The notes: a model not told the origin generated them from the sequence alone. A stretch of 64,000 nt of DNA from Cloeon dipterum (GCF_949628265.1 NC_088789.1:25847883-25911882); one strand, 5' to 3'; shown: positions 29,054 through 41,342, numbered from the stretch's first letter. Numbers and translations are program-made.

Positions 29054-29494
29054 GCAATTAAAGTGGAATGATACTGGGCAACAATTGAAAATTATTTAAA
29101 TTGTTGGATGCCATAAACAATTGATCGATTAACAATTTGCAATAATAAAAAATGGACCTTCTTACAGTAAAAATTCAAATTTTGCCAATTTTCTCCAAAA
29201 TGTACAGTGCTTGAACATATTTTCTTGGCATATTCCGATTCCTCTCGTCGAGATCTGTCCAACGGTGTATGCCACTTATTGGGGAAACTCTTGGTTTTGA
29301 AATTAAATCGGATTTCAAGTAAGGAGACAGCCATTACCATTTGAAAAGCACGCTAACTTTCCAGCCAATTTTCTCAAAAAATTACAGTGCTTCTTAGGTC
29401 AATTTAGGCTTTAACTGAATCCTAAGGGATGAGTTTATGCATTGGCAACAAGCATTTTCCAGGCTTTTGCAGTATCATTCCTCTTTAATTCGCT
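29054..29494 (-). mobile_element. MITE-like repeat family B, minus-strand copy
   Basis: Both ends carry inverted repeats, AATTAAAGTGGAATGATACTG on the left and its near complement on the right, so TTAA lies next to each end. This suggests, but does not prove, a TTAA-targeting (piggyBac-like) non-autonomous element. With the plus-strand copy at 27107-27525 it forms a large inverted repeat with a spacer of about 1.5 kb. Confidence 0.7.
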
Positions 29495-30371
29495 TGCATA
29501 TTATTTAAAAAATTAAAATTACCTCATGGCGTGAGCATGTAGTCATAACAAACATAGATATGTGGGAAGCCGCCTTTTTTACACCAAATCATGTTGCAAA
29601 ACAAACCGCAGCGGGAGCTGTTCGTTTTGTTTCGCGTAGAAAATCTCGTTAATAAAATGCAGCAGCACGCAGAACAGCCGCGTTGATTAATTGGATCGAA
29701 AACCACAAACGCCGCAATATCTCTCAGCGCATAGAGCAAGGAATTTTCTCTTTCTGCGCCACTGCAAAATAATAAACTGCCGTTCGTTGAATGTGAAGCG
29801 AAATGACAAAACTGGAAATCTGCACGCGTGACTTAGCACGGCGAAAAATGCGTTATAATTCCCCCTTTCTCGCGGCTGCTATAGAGATTTTAATTTCACT
29901 TCACGAGCAGTTAATCTCGGGGAATCCTTCTAGAGTATGTAAACGCCGTACTGGGATATTTCGACTTGTCGAAATACGAGACGACTGCTCACCAGGTGCA
30001 GAGCGTGTTTAAAATATGCTGTAATGAGGCGAAAATTTCCCACGGCGCAGCTAGTGTCGAGGCTGCCGGATGAAATATGCATGCCCGCACACAGACACAC
30101 ACACACGAACACCTTTTTGAAATTTCATATTCTCGACGGCACTGCTTTTGCTCTACCGAGAGATGCATTAAAATCTCATTGTTTCACACGCCTCTTGCTG
30201 GTATTCCAGCCTGCATGCGGGAACTAGTTGCGGCTTGTCCCACCATTAAAATTTGATTCAGCTCACGAAGAGATTTTTTTTTGCAGAGGAGGAAAGTTTT
30301 AAGATATGATTTACGAAATGATAAAGAAGAGATTTGTCTCAAAAGCGATTCATAATTAAAGTAAAGAGCTT

Positions 30372-30710
30372 TACAGGCTAACAATGAAGAACATTTTGCA
30401 TTGTTGGCTATAGCAAGTAGATCATTGTTTGTGAATTTTAGCAACAGTTTATCTCTGTGCAAATAATGAACCAAGGAACAGAAAATTTTCAGATTTTGCG
30501 AAATTTCTCGAAAAATTATATGATTTTTCGCTTGATTTCGTTCCCTCTCGTCGTGATCTACCTAATGATGACGAATTTTCAGGAAAATTGTGAAATAAAT
30601 CGTTATTTTACAATCGATGCTCGCTAAAACCTGGGAATTTTTATCTTTTTACCTGATTTTTAGATCGTATTTTAATTAAAGGTAAAAAGGAATTTCCACA
30701 AATTTTCTGT
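30372..30710 (+). repeat. dispersed repeat family A, copy 3
   Basis: The fullest copy of family A, from GGCTAACAATGAAGAACATTTTGC to CACAAATTTTCTG. Its right half is present again at 31020-31250, so the duplicated block at 30710 is flanked by family A sequence on both sides. Confidence 0.6.
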
Positions 30711-31075
30711 TAAATAAAGGCTTTGTCAGAAAAAATTAATGCTCGCTCGCGTGACGTCAATCGTCTGGCGAGGGATGGAAACACACAAAAGCTGCTATGA
30801 TCACGTTGAAAGCCTACAAAAGAGCGTATGTAAACGCGCGTGCGAGCCTAATGAAAGGGGCGACAATTAATTCGACTTATTCCCTCTGCGTGGAACGGAT
30901 AATTTCGCTGCTCAGAGATTGAGACAAATGGTCTAGACGCAATTTGTAGAAATGAACTGTTCTGCAATTATCAGTATAATTGGAGGGAAGGCCAGTTCTG
31001 CACGAAATAGCGGCGTTTTGAAATAAATCTTAAATCTGTGATATTTTCATTAAGTTTCTTAGCGAATTTTGAGGA
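30710..31075 (+). repeat. duplicated block, copy 1 (matches 34201-34580)
   Basis: About 370 bases are repeated 3.5 kb downstream in the same orientation with few differences. Long identical stretches include a GACGTCAATC word resembling a cAMP-response element, the segment around GCTGCTATGATCACGTTG, and AAAGGGGCGACAATTAATTCG. Base composition is richer in GC than the surrounding repeats. There is no coding frame. Confidence 0.85.
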
Positions 31076-31250
31076 AAATTGTGAAATAAATCGGTATTTT
31101 ACAATAGATGCTCGCTGCTTGATAATATGCATGCAAACATTTGAGCCGATTTTCTCAAAAGTTAAACGGCAAAACCTGGGAATTCTTATCATTAACCTAA
31201 TTTTTAGATCGTATTTGAATTAAAGGTGAAAATTAATTTCCACATTTTCT
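31020..31250 (+). repeat. dispersed repeat family A, right-half copy
   Basis: This repeats the right half of family A: ATTGTGAAATAAATCGG, ACAATAGATGCTCGCT, CCGATTTTCTCAAAA, CCTGGGAATTCTTATC and TTTTTAGATCGTATTTGAATT. Confidence 0.55.
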
Positions 31251-34200
31251 GTTAGACTCAATAGCTTTTAATCGGCTCTTACACTTTCGTTTGAGCAATC
31301 TGGATCTGATTTTGATAGACGCAGTGGAAAGAAATTATGAAATGCTTTTAAATTAAGTGGACAAAAACGGGAGCAATGCCCGGCGTCAACCGTGCGCGTT
31401 TAAATCACGCGTGCATTGTTTCCATTGTTATTAATATTTTTTTTAGTTTATTGTGCCTCCATGCTCTCGTCTTGCCAATGGAGTGAGAGCAAATCGCTAC
31501 TACTTTCTCCACGCTGTAGGGTTTTCGTTCTAATACACTTTTGGGCTGGCGCAGGTGCACGCGGAGAAATCATTTTGGCAAATTCATTGCGCGCATTTCT
31601 AATCGCACCCGGGGGCCGCGAGTGAGAGTTGTTACTATCGTCATCAAAAATTTATGATTTTTGGTGTCATGTTCAAATCGTCGCGTTTCTCACTGCTCAT
31701 CGGACGGGAGAGAAAGCCCTGTAAAAGGTCATTCGTAATCAATAGCCCTCTATTGTTGGGCGCATCTCCTTTTACGAGAGATTTTATCTTCACCGCGCCG
31801 ACGCCCACCTGATAAACCCCGACAAAAGAAAACCTTCGGAAAAAAGGCCGTTTTTTGTCTTCGACTCGAACAATGCCGGTATTGATTGTACAGAAAGGTC
31901 GTAATTCGGAATATATTAATAAAAAATCGATAAATAATTAACAATCGTTATCGAAATAATACATGCCGATTCGGTATCAATTCTCACGCGAACTCGTCGG
32001 CTTTTCCTGTTTGAAACGCGTGCTTTTCCACCCTTGGGGGTGATTCCGGCCGTGACCCGCTTTTTCCAATATAATTGCATCTGCGTGCCGTGTGCCATCT
32101 TCTCCAATTAGTCTAATAGTGCGATCGCGTAGATAATGTTTTTCGCGGCGCTAAAACCGCTAACCATGAATTGTAATCTTGCACGATCAATTGGTGGCAA
32201 AGACCTTGTGTTGACAAATGTGAGGGGAAAACAAACATTTTCCGGCTGCCGCGCGGATCGATTTTCCCATGTTTATATTATATTGCAGTAGCTCCTAGCC
32301 GGAACACGGTTGCCGCCGCGTGAATTTACGCCAGGTTTGCAAAGCGGTGACCCACTTCGGCTCGAATTGCCTCTGCTTTTTAGTGTGTCAAAAATTGTCC
32401 GAGGATTCAGATGCTTTATTTAGCATCATTTATGAAGTTTCTTTCGTTGATTTCCTCTTCGTTTTAATTTAGAAGGAATATCAAGGGTCGAAAGACAAAA
32501 TTTGCATGAGGTTAACAAACTCTAAGAAATTTTTACACCAGAAATGAGTCTTTAATAGAAGATTTTTCTACATAATATTCTTTTTTATGGATTTTCAGGA
32601 GAGTTTTGGTAAACCTTGAGACCTTAGTGGTGCAATTTCAAAAATAAAAGGTGTGCTTTGAATTTCTCTCACTGAGCCCGATTGAAAAGACACCAAATTT
32701 TATGTCCTATAATATAGGTCAAGGGTCAATACAGATAATTTTGGTTTGTAATTAAATTTTTAGAAATAAGCTCATGATCTTGGAATTTTAGATTGGTCTT
32801 TAATTGTTTGTTTGCGAGAAATTCTGCTTAAAAACCTGAAAAACACGAATTTTTCGAGTTTTGCAAATATTGCCAAATCAAAATAACGGGTTTTAAACAT
32901 CAGAATTACAAAAAAATACCCATCTCTAGACTCGTCTCAATCTAAAAGGCGTATGGGTGCTTAAAAATTCATGAATAATGCTTTTTACATATTTTTTATT
33001 ATAAAAATATCAACAAAGATGCTATAATATTTAATAAAAATCATACGTGACATTGTCTTGTGTTGTAACATTCACGAGAAAAATGCCACAACCGCATCTA
33101 AAAGAACATTATGACCCTTGACGGCCGTTAAGGGACACATTCCAAGTTGAGTGTTATGGCTTGAAAACTCTTCCCGGAGTCTGGTGTGGTTGTATGTGAC
33201 GCACATAAATACACACACGCCGAGTGTAAGTGCACGCACTCTGGAAACAAAACGTGCACCGCAAACCAGACTTCTTTTTTTAAACGCGGAGGCGATTCTT
33301 AGCCTGGTGAAACACGCGTCATAAATAACCAACTTTTGAGTCACGAGAATGGTAAACAGGATCAAGGATGCAAATTGGATTACTCTGCACACACGTTGCC
33401 GCGACCGTGGTCAATTTTTTTTGCGTTTCGCGCAATGCAAAAAACTTTTTTGCATGTATTGATTGCCGTGCAAGACGGCGCCAATTTGCATCTCGCCTCC
33501 GATCTCCAATAAACTTTTACTGCTGCAGCGTTTGGGGAACGTGCCACTCGTCGAGATGGCAAGTGCGCGATACAAGCAGGCTGCTGGTCGAAAAATTCGA
33601 ATTGCCGATCAATAAAAGAACCATCTTTTCAGCTCAATTGGAAACATTCACTGTCCAATGCAAAGCGATAGTTGATTCACTTAAATTTTAAGGAAAAAAA
33701 TGACAAATTACACTTCACAAGGCTACCTGCGCATTTATGAACAGTGAAATTTTGTAATATTTAACATGAGGCTTGTAAATTTTAGTAGGCCAAGTATATC
33801 CTTATCGATTTCCAAGCCAATCCACTACAATGGTGTTGCCAGTGTTTTTATTTAAATGTCCTCGCCATCAAAACAAGAGCACGTTTTGCTCAAGTAATAA
33901 CTACTGTGATGCTTCATAAAAATCATAAAAACACTTAATGCGAAGTAATAAAGCCCGAGTGATAACAGTTAAAACAAAAGCCTTTCGTGCTGTTGCATTA
34001 ATCTCTCCTCATTTCACACTTTTCGCTCACGACGTGAATTTGCAAGCCTGCTGACAAAAACCGCTCCCTTTATTTTTCGTGTGTGCACCGTTAGGCAGAA
34101 AATAACAAAAAGGCTCTCTGCACTCGTTCCGCGCAGTCTCACGTGCACGCATTTTCGTCTGTTTGTCTGTGTCTGTACTCACGTGTGTCCCTGTGCACAA

Positions 34201-34580
34201 TTAAATAAAAGCTTTGTCAGAAAAGAAAAAATTAATGCTCGCTCGCGTGACGTCAATCGGCTGGCGAAGGATGGAAACGCACAAAAGCTGCTATGATCAC
34301 GTTGGAAACCTACAAAAGCGAATGTAAACGCGCGTGCGAGCCTAATGAAAGGGGCGACAATTAATTCGACTTATTCCCTCTGCGTGGAACGGATAATTTC
34401 GCTGCTCAGAGATTGAGACAAATGGTCTAGACGCAATTTGGAGCAATGAACTCCTCTGCAATTATCATTATATTATGAGGAAAGTCCAGTTCTGCACGAA
34501 ATAGCGGAATTTTGACAGAAAAATGTTCATACACTTCTTAAATCAGTGATTTTTTTCATTAAATTTCATAGAAAATTTAG
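34201..34580 (+). repeat. duplicated block, copy 2 (matches 30710-31075)
   Basis: Second copy of the block described at 30710. It begins at TTAAATAAAAGCTTTGTCAG and stays alignable to about AAATTTAGG at 34580, with small insertions and substitutions. The flanking family A sequence on the left of copy 1 is absent here. Confidence 0.85.
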
Positions 34581-36053
34581 GGTTGGAATTCAATGAATTA
34601 ATTAAAACGGTTAATTTTGTTGAAATTTTGATGACTTTACAACAGACTTGGTATGTGGTTTATATTTTGGCTTAAATTGCCTCAAACCAATCTTCTCGGT
34701 GCTCACGAGAACCGCAATTTGCGATTTGCCGGCTGAGCGCCAGTTGACATTTTGTGGAATAATTTGATTTCACTCACTTGCGCGGCAGTTGATTAAAAAG
34801 TAAATTGGCCGCGGTGATGAGAAGCCCGGTCCGAGCCAATTTGCATGAGCTGGTTGGAAAATCCGTCAGTCTGCTGAACGACACCACTCACTCAGCAGTT
34901 TGAGCAGGCGCACTGAATTTTCCACTCGCTCTGATGTTATGGAGAAAGCATTTCTCGTGTCGGCGTGAAAAATAAAAAAAAAACTCGAGGGAATGGCTGC
35001 TTTTTCCTGAATAATGGCACACATTATTTCCTAACCCCGGGAGTTGCGCTCATATCTCTGCCGGCAGCGGGCAGGCAAACTTCAATTATCAACGGAGTCG
35101 CTCCATCTCGCAGGAAGCGAGTAATTGGCCGTTTATTGACGCAGAGAGTCCTCTCCTTCATAATGCTCCAGACGGCTGGCTCGGCAAATTTGCTCATTTT
35201 CCACCTCTTGTCAAAGGATTTTTCGCTCCGTACGGCAAATGAAATTGCTCCTCTTGAAATAGTTTGATGCGGAAACTTTCGAGACAAGAAACCCTGCTGT
35301 GAAATGTGCATTCATATCAGGAAGGAGTGTCGGTGGAGTTTTAAAAGTTCTTAGGAGCCATATCGAAATATCACAATTTGATATTTCCGGTAGAGAAGAT
35401 GAGATATTATGTGCAATTCAAAGAAATTGAGATGCAACTCCATCCAGGCATGAAGAAAATGCCTTAAGATTCTTAAAAATTCATGCTTTTAGGTCTATTT
35501 AATATCATTTAAATTGAATGAAATGATAATGATTTGAAGCAAAACCTTTAGAAAGGGTTTTAGAGACATTAATAGACATCAATTCATGATCATTCAGTAA
35601 TTTAATGTACTTTTACCAATTTAAAAAAATGGAACGGATGTATAACCATTCATTCTTTGATTTTATACAATCATAAATCATCACTCCACGTACTCCTGTT
35701 TCTGCACAATTTGCACAATCTGGTCTCCAGGCACCAATCATGACAAAGCCCAATCCGACAATTATTGCCGGCATCGGCGTGTGAAATACATGCATTAGGC
35801 CAATTCGCCCTGGGGAGAACGACAATGGGAGAGGAGAATATATATATATATACCTTGCTAGTCTTGCTACCTGCTGGCGGCTGCGAAATCGGCGGGCCAG
35901 CGCCAGCACTTGAACATAATAGTAATAATATGTCAAGGGGGTTGTTCTGCCCGTTCGCCCCCCGCAGAATCGATGCCGGTGTGTGGCTGCTCGATGGCTG
36001 CTGGCCGGGCATATCTGCAGACTTTTTGCCGGCAGCGCCTTTCCATTTGCCAC

Positions 36054-36068
36054 GGTTGCCTAGCAACC
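36054..36068. promoter_or_regulatory. RFX-type X-box
   Basis: GGTTGCCTAGCAACC fits the RFX X-box consensus GTNRCC(N)RGYAAC, with two inverted half-sites GGTTGC and GCAACC. RFX factors control many ciliary genes in animals. The site is 1.6 kb upstream of the first coding exon of the Rabin8-like gene, in a GC-rich island. Function is inferred, not shown. Confidence 0.5.
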
Positions 36069-37683
36069 CTGCAGACGTGAGGCGTCACGCACCTTGCGAT
36101 GCCTTTATGTTGCGGTGCGACTGTGATTGCTAACCCAATAACTGACTCCTGCCATGTGACACACTGCCGCGTGTATGGCGACAAATTGAGTTTCTTTCTG
36201 TCCTTTTTGCCATTTCCTGTTTCGGTGGATGAAATTTTTGGCAAACAGAAACGTTTTTTGACAGAAGGAATAGAAACAGATGTGATCCATTTGGTGTAAA
36301 AAAGAAATGTGAAAAGTAAATTTTAGAATCGTTTAATAATTGTTAAGAATAAATTAAATATTGTTGAATGTTTTTTCTCTAATTTACTAGTGATTTTATA
36401 CAGTTTTTGATCATATTTTTATTTTCTCAAAAATCAATCGGTTACTTTGCGGTTATTGACAGTTATTATATTTAAATAAGTATTTCCCTGAGACACAAAA
36501 TCTCAAAAACCACATTCTGGATATCACATTATATTTTTTTTAATTTCCGTTCTTAATTATTGAAAAACCCCCCGATTCTAAAAAGTCATGTTTGTCAGAG
36601 ATTTGAACCAAATTACTGAAACGTCTAATCGTTTGTATATTTGTCAGTGTGTCAGTTTCTAAAATTTAATTTAAAAAAGATTATGGAAATCCTCAATTGA
36701 ACCCAAGGAGGAAGTACAAATTATCTCTCGACTTATTGAATATCCTCTGTCACAATTTCCCCACGAACACAATAAATAAATCCCAAAGAAGCTGAGCGTT
36801 GACACGTGACGACCTCTCCTTGGTGCATTATTGTGTCTCACATGATCACAATAATCGAGGCCGATGTGTCGTGGATCATACACAGGAGTAGAGGGGCAGA
36901 CACCGCGCTCTTTCCGCAGTTAATAATGTCGGGCAGCATCAGCCAATTTGTGTCAATGTCACTGGAGCATTGTGTCGCCCATGCACACAATAAACCGGTC
37001 TTGGGGCGTGCGTATATTGTTTCTTCTGCTCGTGAGCGAGATGAGCCGCACCGGCAGCTTCTGGGTTCTGCGCCGGGCTCTGGGCTAACTCACCCTATGC
37101 GTGTATGTGGCGTGTGCCATTTCGCAGACGGATTATTGCTCCCGCGGGGGCATGAATCTGCCAGAAATGAGCCGCAGCCGCGGCCCCTTGCTTGTCGCAG
37201 AGAAAATGCACGCTATGACCCTTTTAAGAGGGAATTACCCTTCTGTTCCGCTCGTGGATACATTCTTGTCACTTTTTGTGATTAACGAGGCAATTTATCA
37301 AAATGATGACATATTTAAGGGGGCAAATGTTGCGTAGAAAAAAAAACAACAAAAACACATTTGGTAACTTTGTTTTCAATTAACGGCCTGGCAGGCAGCA
37401 ACAATATAGAATTCTGGGTGGTATTCAATTGAAGCCACCATTCGGCTCAATCCATGCTGCCGCTGCTTCCTCAATGGGACAATCAGGTCTGTGTGTGTAT
37501 GCAGTAGCATTCGCAAAAGTCAGCCAGTCGTAAAAAAGACACGTTTCGCCTGCGCGCATTCCCGTGCGCCAAACGGGCGTCAAATTCGATGCACACATAC
37601 ACATAAAAAAATCTGAATTCATTCACGCTGTCCGCCCTTTCTGAATTGAACACGATTGTTTCAGACGTGCCTGGTCAGCGAGC

Positions 37684-37701
37684 ATGGGTAGCTCCTGCTG
37701 A
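37684..37701 (+). promoter_or_regulatory. short upstream ORF in the Rab exchange factor leader
   Basis: An ATG at 37684 opens a five-codon frame (MGSSC, then TGA) just after the exon's acceptor and 31 bases before the proposed main start at 37733. It is out of frame with the main product and could reduce or time translation initiation. It only matters if this exon is used in the proposed way. Confidence 0.45.
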
Positions 37702-37732
37702 AAGCGCTGAATCGACTCTGTTGTCAGCAGAG

Positions 37733-40700
37733 ATGTCTCCTCCGCTGGGCAGCCAGCACTCTCCGGAGCAGAGCAAGAAGCTGTCCTCGCCCCTGCAGAT
37801 CAACGGCTTCAAGCAACTAAACGGTCATGTGGCCATCGAGCCCTACAAGATGAACGGATTCGTCCCTGAGGACAGCAACAACAGACTCAACGAGCTGCTC
37901 AACTCCGTGGTGGAAAAGACGGACTCGCCCACCATTCTGTTGACAAGGAAAATCGAGGAGCATGAATCAAACGGACACGTCGACAACGTCAACGCGGAGG
38001 TCAACGGCCACCACCAGCAGAACGGCGTCGACGAGGAGGAGAATCTCAAAGAGGACCTGGCCAAGGACAAGTCCATCGCCAGGCTGGAGTCGCTTCTGAT
38101 AGCCACCAAGCAGGAGCTGCAGCTGCGAGACGAAGAGGTGTCCAGGCTAAGCCGAATCAGGACCGATGTGGAATCCGAGGTCCTAGACCTCACCGCCAGC
38201 CTCTTTCAGGTAATGCAAAAATTTGATAATTTAAATAATAGTCAATGGTTTACTGGTTTAGAATTATTTAATATAAGACGAGCGGGAATTCGCTTTTAAT
38301 ACTTGAGACAGCATGGAATAAATTGATCTTTATAACGAAATTGGCATTTGCAGTTATATAAACTGAAAAAAAAACAATTGTTTTAAAAGTTCAAAGATTT
38401 AATTATTTATTTTTGTGTACGTCGCCTACAGAAAACAAATGAGATAAGTGATTTTGTGGTAGGAATACAAACTTTTACAGTGCTTTGGCCTTACAATTAG
38501 AGGTAAAATTCTATTTATTTTAAACGGAAATTTCCTTCTAAAATACCATGCACGATTCAAATCCGATCACTTCAATTTTGAATTATTCAAAAAAGGACGA
38601 ATCGAGAGACGTGCGATCAACGCTCTAAACGTTTTTCATTCACATCCCGTTTATTCATCGCCTCTTTTTTTGTGATGCTGACGCGATTGGAACGTCTTAA
38701 GTCATGCTCTTTGGCCCGCAGTGTAATAATACCCATTTCAAGTTCAAGGAACAGGTTTTTGGTTGAGTTCACACTTGGTTGACTCGCGCTTCCTGCCGGC
38801 GCTTTTAGTATACCTGCTCTCTCCCCCAAATACATTCGTGTTGTTGGTCATGTTTGTTGATTTTCACTTGCTCTTCAACACACGCAACATACATTTTACG
38901 CTGACTTTGAATTTATTCAGTGCAAGGCTTATCTCTTTAAAAGCAGTCAGGTTCAACAGTCAAAACATGATTACTTTTCACTGCGCAGATCTGATCTACT
39001 AACAAGTCTTAAACGTCGTACAAAATATTTTGATAAATTTTATTCTCTACTATTACAGGCCAAAAATTAATGCATTTTGCACTTTAGAAATTAGTTCCTT
39101 GAGTTTTATTTATAAATTTTCTGCAAATAATAAATAAAATGACGAATATATTTTGCGTAATCAAATATTTCTGAAGGTTTCTCCTTCTCGTCAATTTTAG
39201 TGGCCTATTGATTACCCAATAATGTTACATTATTAATTAGCTGTCTCACAGCGGCACTTGATAGTTTTCGCCGCAGCGCGTTGCGTAAATTTAGGGCGCA
39301 ATAATAATGCAGAATATATAATTCCTTTCGCAGGTCACAAACGCAATAACACTTTGTTTTGGCTTGTGTCGGTGCGTGAGCCCCTTATTAGATTTATGCG
39401 AAGACTTTCCAACGCACAACGTGCCCGAATTTCACGACTACTTTAAGATACAAATTAATTTACTCACCTCTGCGGCCTAATTGATAAGCGGCGAACGAAA
39501 TACATGGTTATTCGCTCGCATTAGCCGCAACTTCCGTCTTATCGCTCTCGATTTCTCGTCCCTCCTTTCCTTTGTTGTTTTTTATTTTAAAATTTTCAAC
39601 CAGCACGCAAGGAAACGAGCGTAGCGGCAGTGATATAATTTACAGACAGGAAGCGAAAAGCGAGTTGCTTGTAAGAAGTGGAGAAAACATCAATTCCCCT
39701 TGTCGAATCGGCGAAAGGGCGTTGATTTTTCGAGATGAGCGACTCGGAGGGCGGTGGGCAGCGGGAGCCGTCGTGGAAAATGCTGCTCACCGGCAAAGCC
39801 AAACAGGGACACGTCAGGCTGGACACCAAGCCCAAGAGAATGGAGCGACAGCTGTCGAGGAGTTTGCGCGAGCTCGCCTTGGAAATTGAACAACTGGATT
39901 TCAACAGTAGCGAGCCGACTTATAGTATTAATGTACATACTTGATTGAACCGACTGAAATGTACATATTTATGTTGAGAATATTTTGACATGGCGGTGTC
40001 TGTTTTTTTTTGTTGCAGGAGGCGCACAACATGGTGCAGGATGCCAACAAGGCCAGAGCGCAGGCCGAAAAGGCGCTCAAGGAGAGCCAGATGAAAGTGG
40101 AGGTGCTGCAGGCGGAAGTGGCGGCCCTAAAAACGCTCGTCATCACGTCCACCCCGAGCAAGCCCAACCCGCATCTCCACCCCCAACTGCAGCAGTCGGA
40201 CTCGACGCCCTCATCGTCCTCGTCTGGTAAAAGAATGGGACAAAGTGGCCTTTTTTGAGACTAACAAAGTGGCCGATCTCCATTCCAGGCATGAATCTCT
40301 TCAACCGAAAGCACCGACGTTCGCCGTCGCATTTCAACCTCAAGTACGGTAGGGAAAATTCGCCTCCAGACTCTCCTGTCAAGGAGCAAAGGGGTGGCAG
40401 CCCTGCCCACACTGGCTATGCTCAGCTGCAGCAAGAGGATTTGACTACAAAAGACGAAATTGAGGTAAGAACTGAGAATTGACGTTTGAGTTCAAAAAGA
40501 AAGAAAAGTGTAGTATCTTAAACGTCTTTTACCGTGAAAAAAAGAGAAAGAGGTTACACGTTTAAAACAAACTAATTGATTTATTTTATAATTTTTTAAC
40601 TCTCCATTTTTAAATTCGGGTAAATTTTCTGATATTTATAAAACTCTAAGCTTCCCGGTAAATTCAATTTTTCTAAAAGAAAAAATCAATTTCAGTTTGA

Positions 40701-41342
40701 TCCCGTGGTGCATAAAGAGTTCCTGCAGTGGAAAGAAAGCCCTAGCTTAGACAGGACGAACGCGTTTCTCTCAAGGATCTACAGAGAAGACATTGACTTG
40801 TGCCTCAACTTCAGCAACGTCGATTTAGGCTCAAGAGTCTACGAGGCAGTTCAGTCGGGCACCGTTTTCATCGAGGCAGCCACCGAGAAAAGCAAGTCTA
40901 CTTTTCCCAAGTGAGTTTCTCTTTCCTGTTTTGCGATTTAGATCTTAAAATCAATTTTCTCTTCCCTCAGAAAATGTGCTTTACTTGACGCCCAGCGTAT
41001 TTGCAACTACAGATTGCGCCTAAGCGAGGAGGAGCAGTGGCATCCCATTTCGCAAATGTGCAGAAATAGGGTAAAATATAAATATATTAATTTCAACCCC
41101 TAAAATTTTTAACTCAAAAATTTCTGCACAGATCACTGCCGTTTGTGATTTCCTGAATTACTTGAGGTACATCGAAAGAGGTCTTGTAAAGAGTTCAGGT
41201 AAAAACATTTCACCCTATTGGTGCGGAACAGAAATTTAATTAAATTCTCATACTTGCAGCCCATGACATGTATTGTGAGTTGGTGCGGCTAAGGAAGGAA
41301 ATTGTGCTCGCAAGATTGGGATTGCCCATCTCGAAGGATTAG
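37733..41342 (+). CDS. Rabin8/GRAB-like Rab guanine-nucleotide exchange factor (Sec2 domain)
   Basis: Coding exons are 37665-38209 (start ATG at 37733), 40019-40226, 40289-40464, 40696-40910, 40971-41070, 41132-41198 and 41260-41342, giving about 441 residues, against about 380-480 in vertebrate GRAB and Rabin8. The Sec2 coiled coil spans roughly residues 120-205 and contains [17 protein letters not shown] and [13 protein letters not shown], which are diagnostic of this family. The C-terminal half ([54 protein letters not shown]) follows the vertebrate proteins closely. The family activates Rab8-type GTPases in exocytosis and in ciliary membrane delivery. The N-terminal 90 residues are polar and poorly conserved. 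No upstream in-frame ATG exists in the exon. Confidence 0.92.
38210..40018 (+). other. intron of the Rab exchange factor gene, with an alternative exon
   Basis: This intron splits the Sec2 coiled coil between SLFQ and EAHN. It is mostly AT-rich and otherwise unremarkable, except for the open, GC-balanced stretch from about 39600 to 39932, listed separately as a candidate alternative first exon. Confidence 0.6.
39735..39932 (+). CDS. candidate alternative first coding exon of the Rab exchange factor gene
   Basis: An ATG in good context (CGAGATGA) opens 66 codons starting [15 protein letters not shown], with a charged segment [19 protein letters not shown] that could be helical. A donor at 39933 (AAT then GTACAT) leaves phase 0, exactly the phase needed to splice to the next exon at 40019. 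The preceding 130 bases are less AT-rich and look like a leader. The resulting protein would lose the first half of the Sec2 helix, including LTASLF. Supporting evidence is frame, phase and composition only. An unrelated short gene or chance frame is possible. Confidence 0.45.

Larger units (their letters stand above)
19595..37664 (+). other. long first intron (proposed) of the Rab exchange factor gene
   Basis: About 18 kb holds no supportable coding exon. It contains family A and B repeats, a duplicated block of about 370 bases, short GC-rich islands (for example 20860-20960, 24380-24600, 28140-28450, 35760-36120), simple repeats and an RFX-type X-box at 36054. Long first introns of developmental genes often hold enhancers, and the islands are candidates. 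A TATATAAA box at about 23592 inside a GC-richer context could mark another promoter, without further support. Confidence 0.4.

Noticed and set aside
35613-36244. Several overlapping open frames of 100-146 codons
   Set aside because: They occupy a GC-rich island where open frames arise easily; no splice context or family match.
36806-37285. Open frame of 159 codons
   Set aside because: Low-complexity-free but unrecognisable, no splice sites in phase, and inside the proposed long intron.
39735-39944. The MSDSEGGG frame as an independent small gene
   Set aside because: It ends at a donor in phase with the next exchange-factor exon, so an alternative exon is the simpler reading, although unproven.
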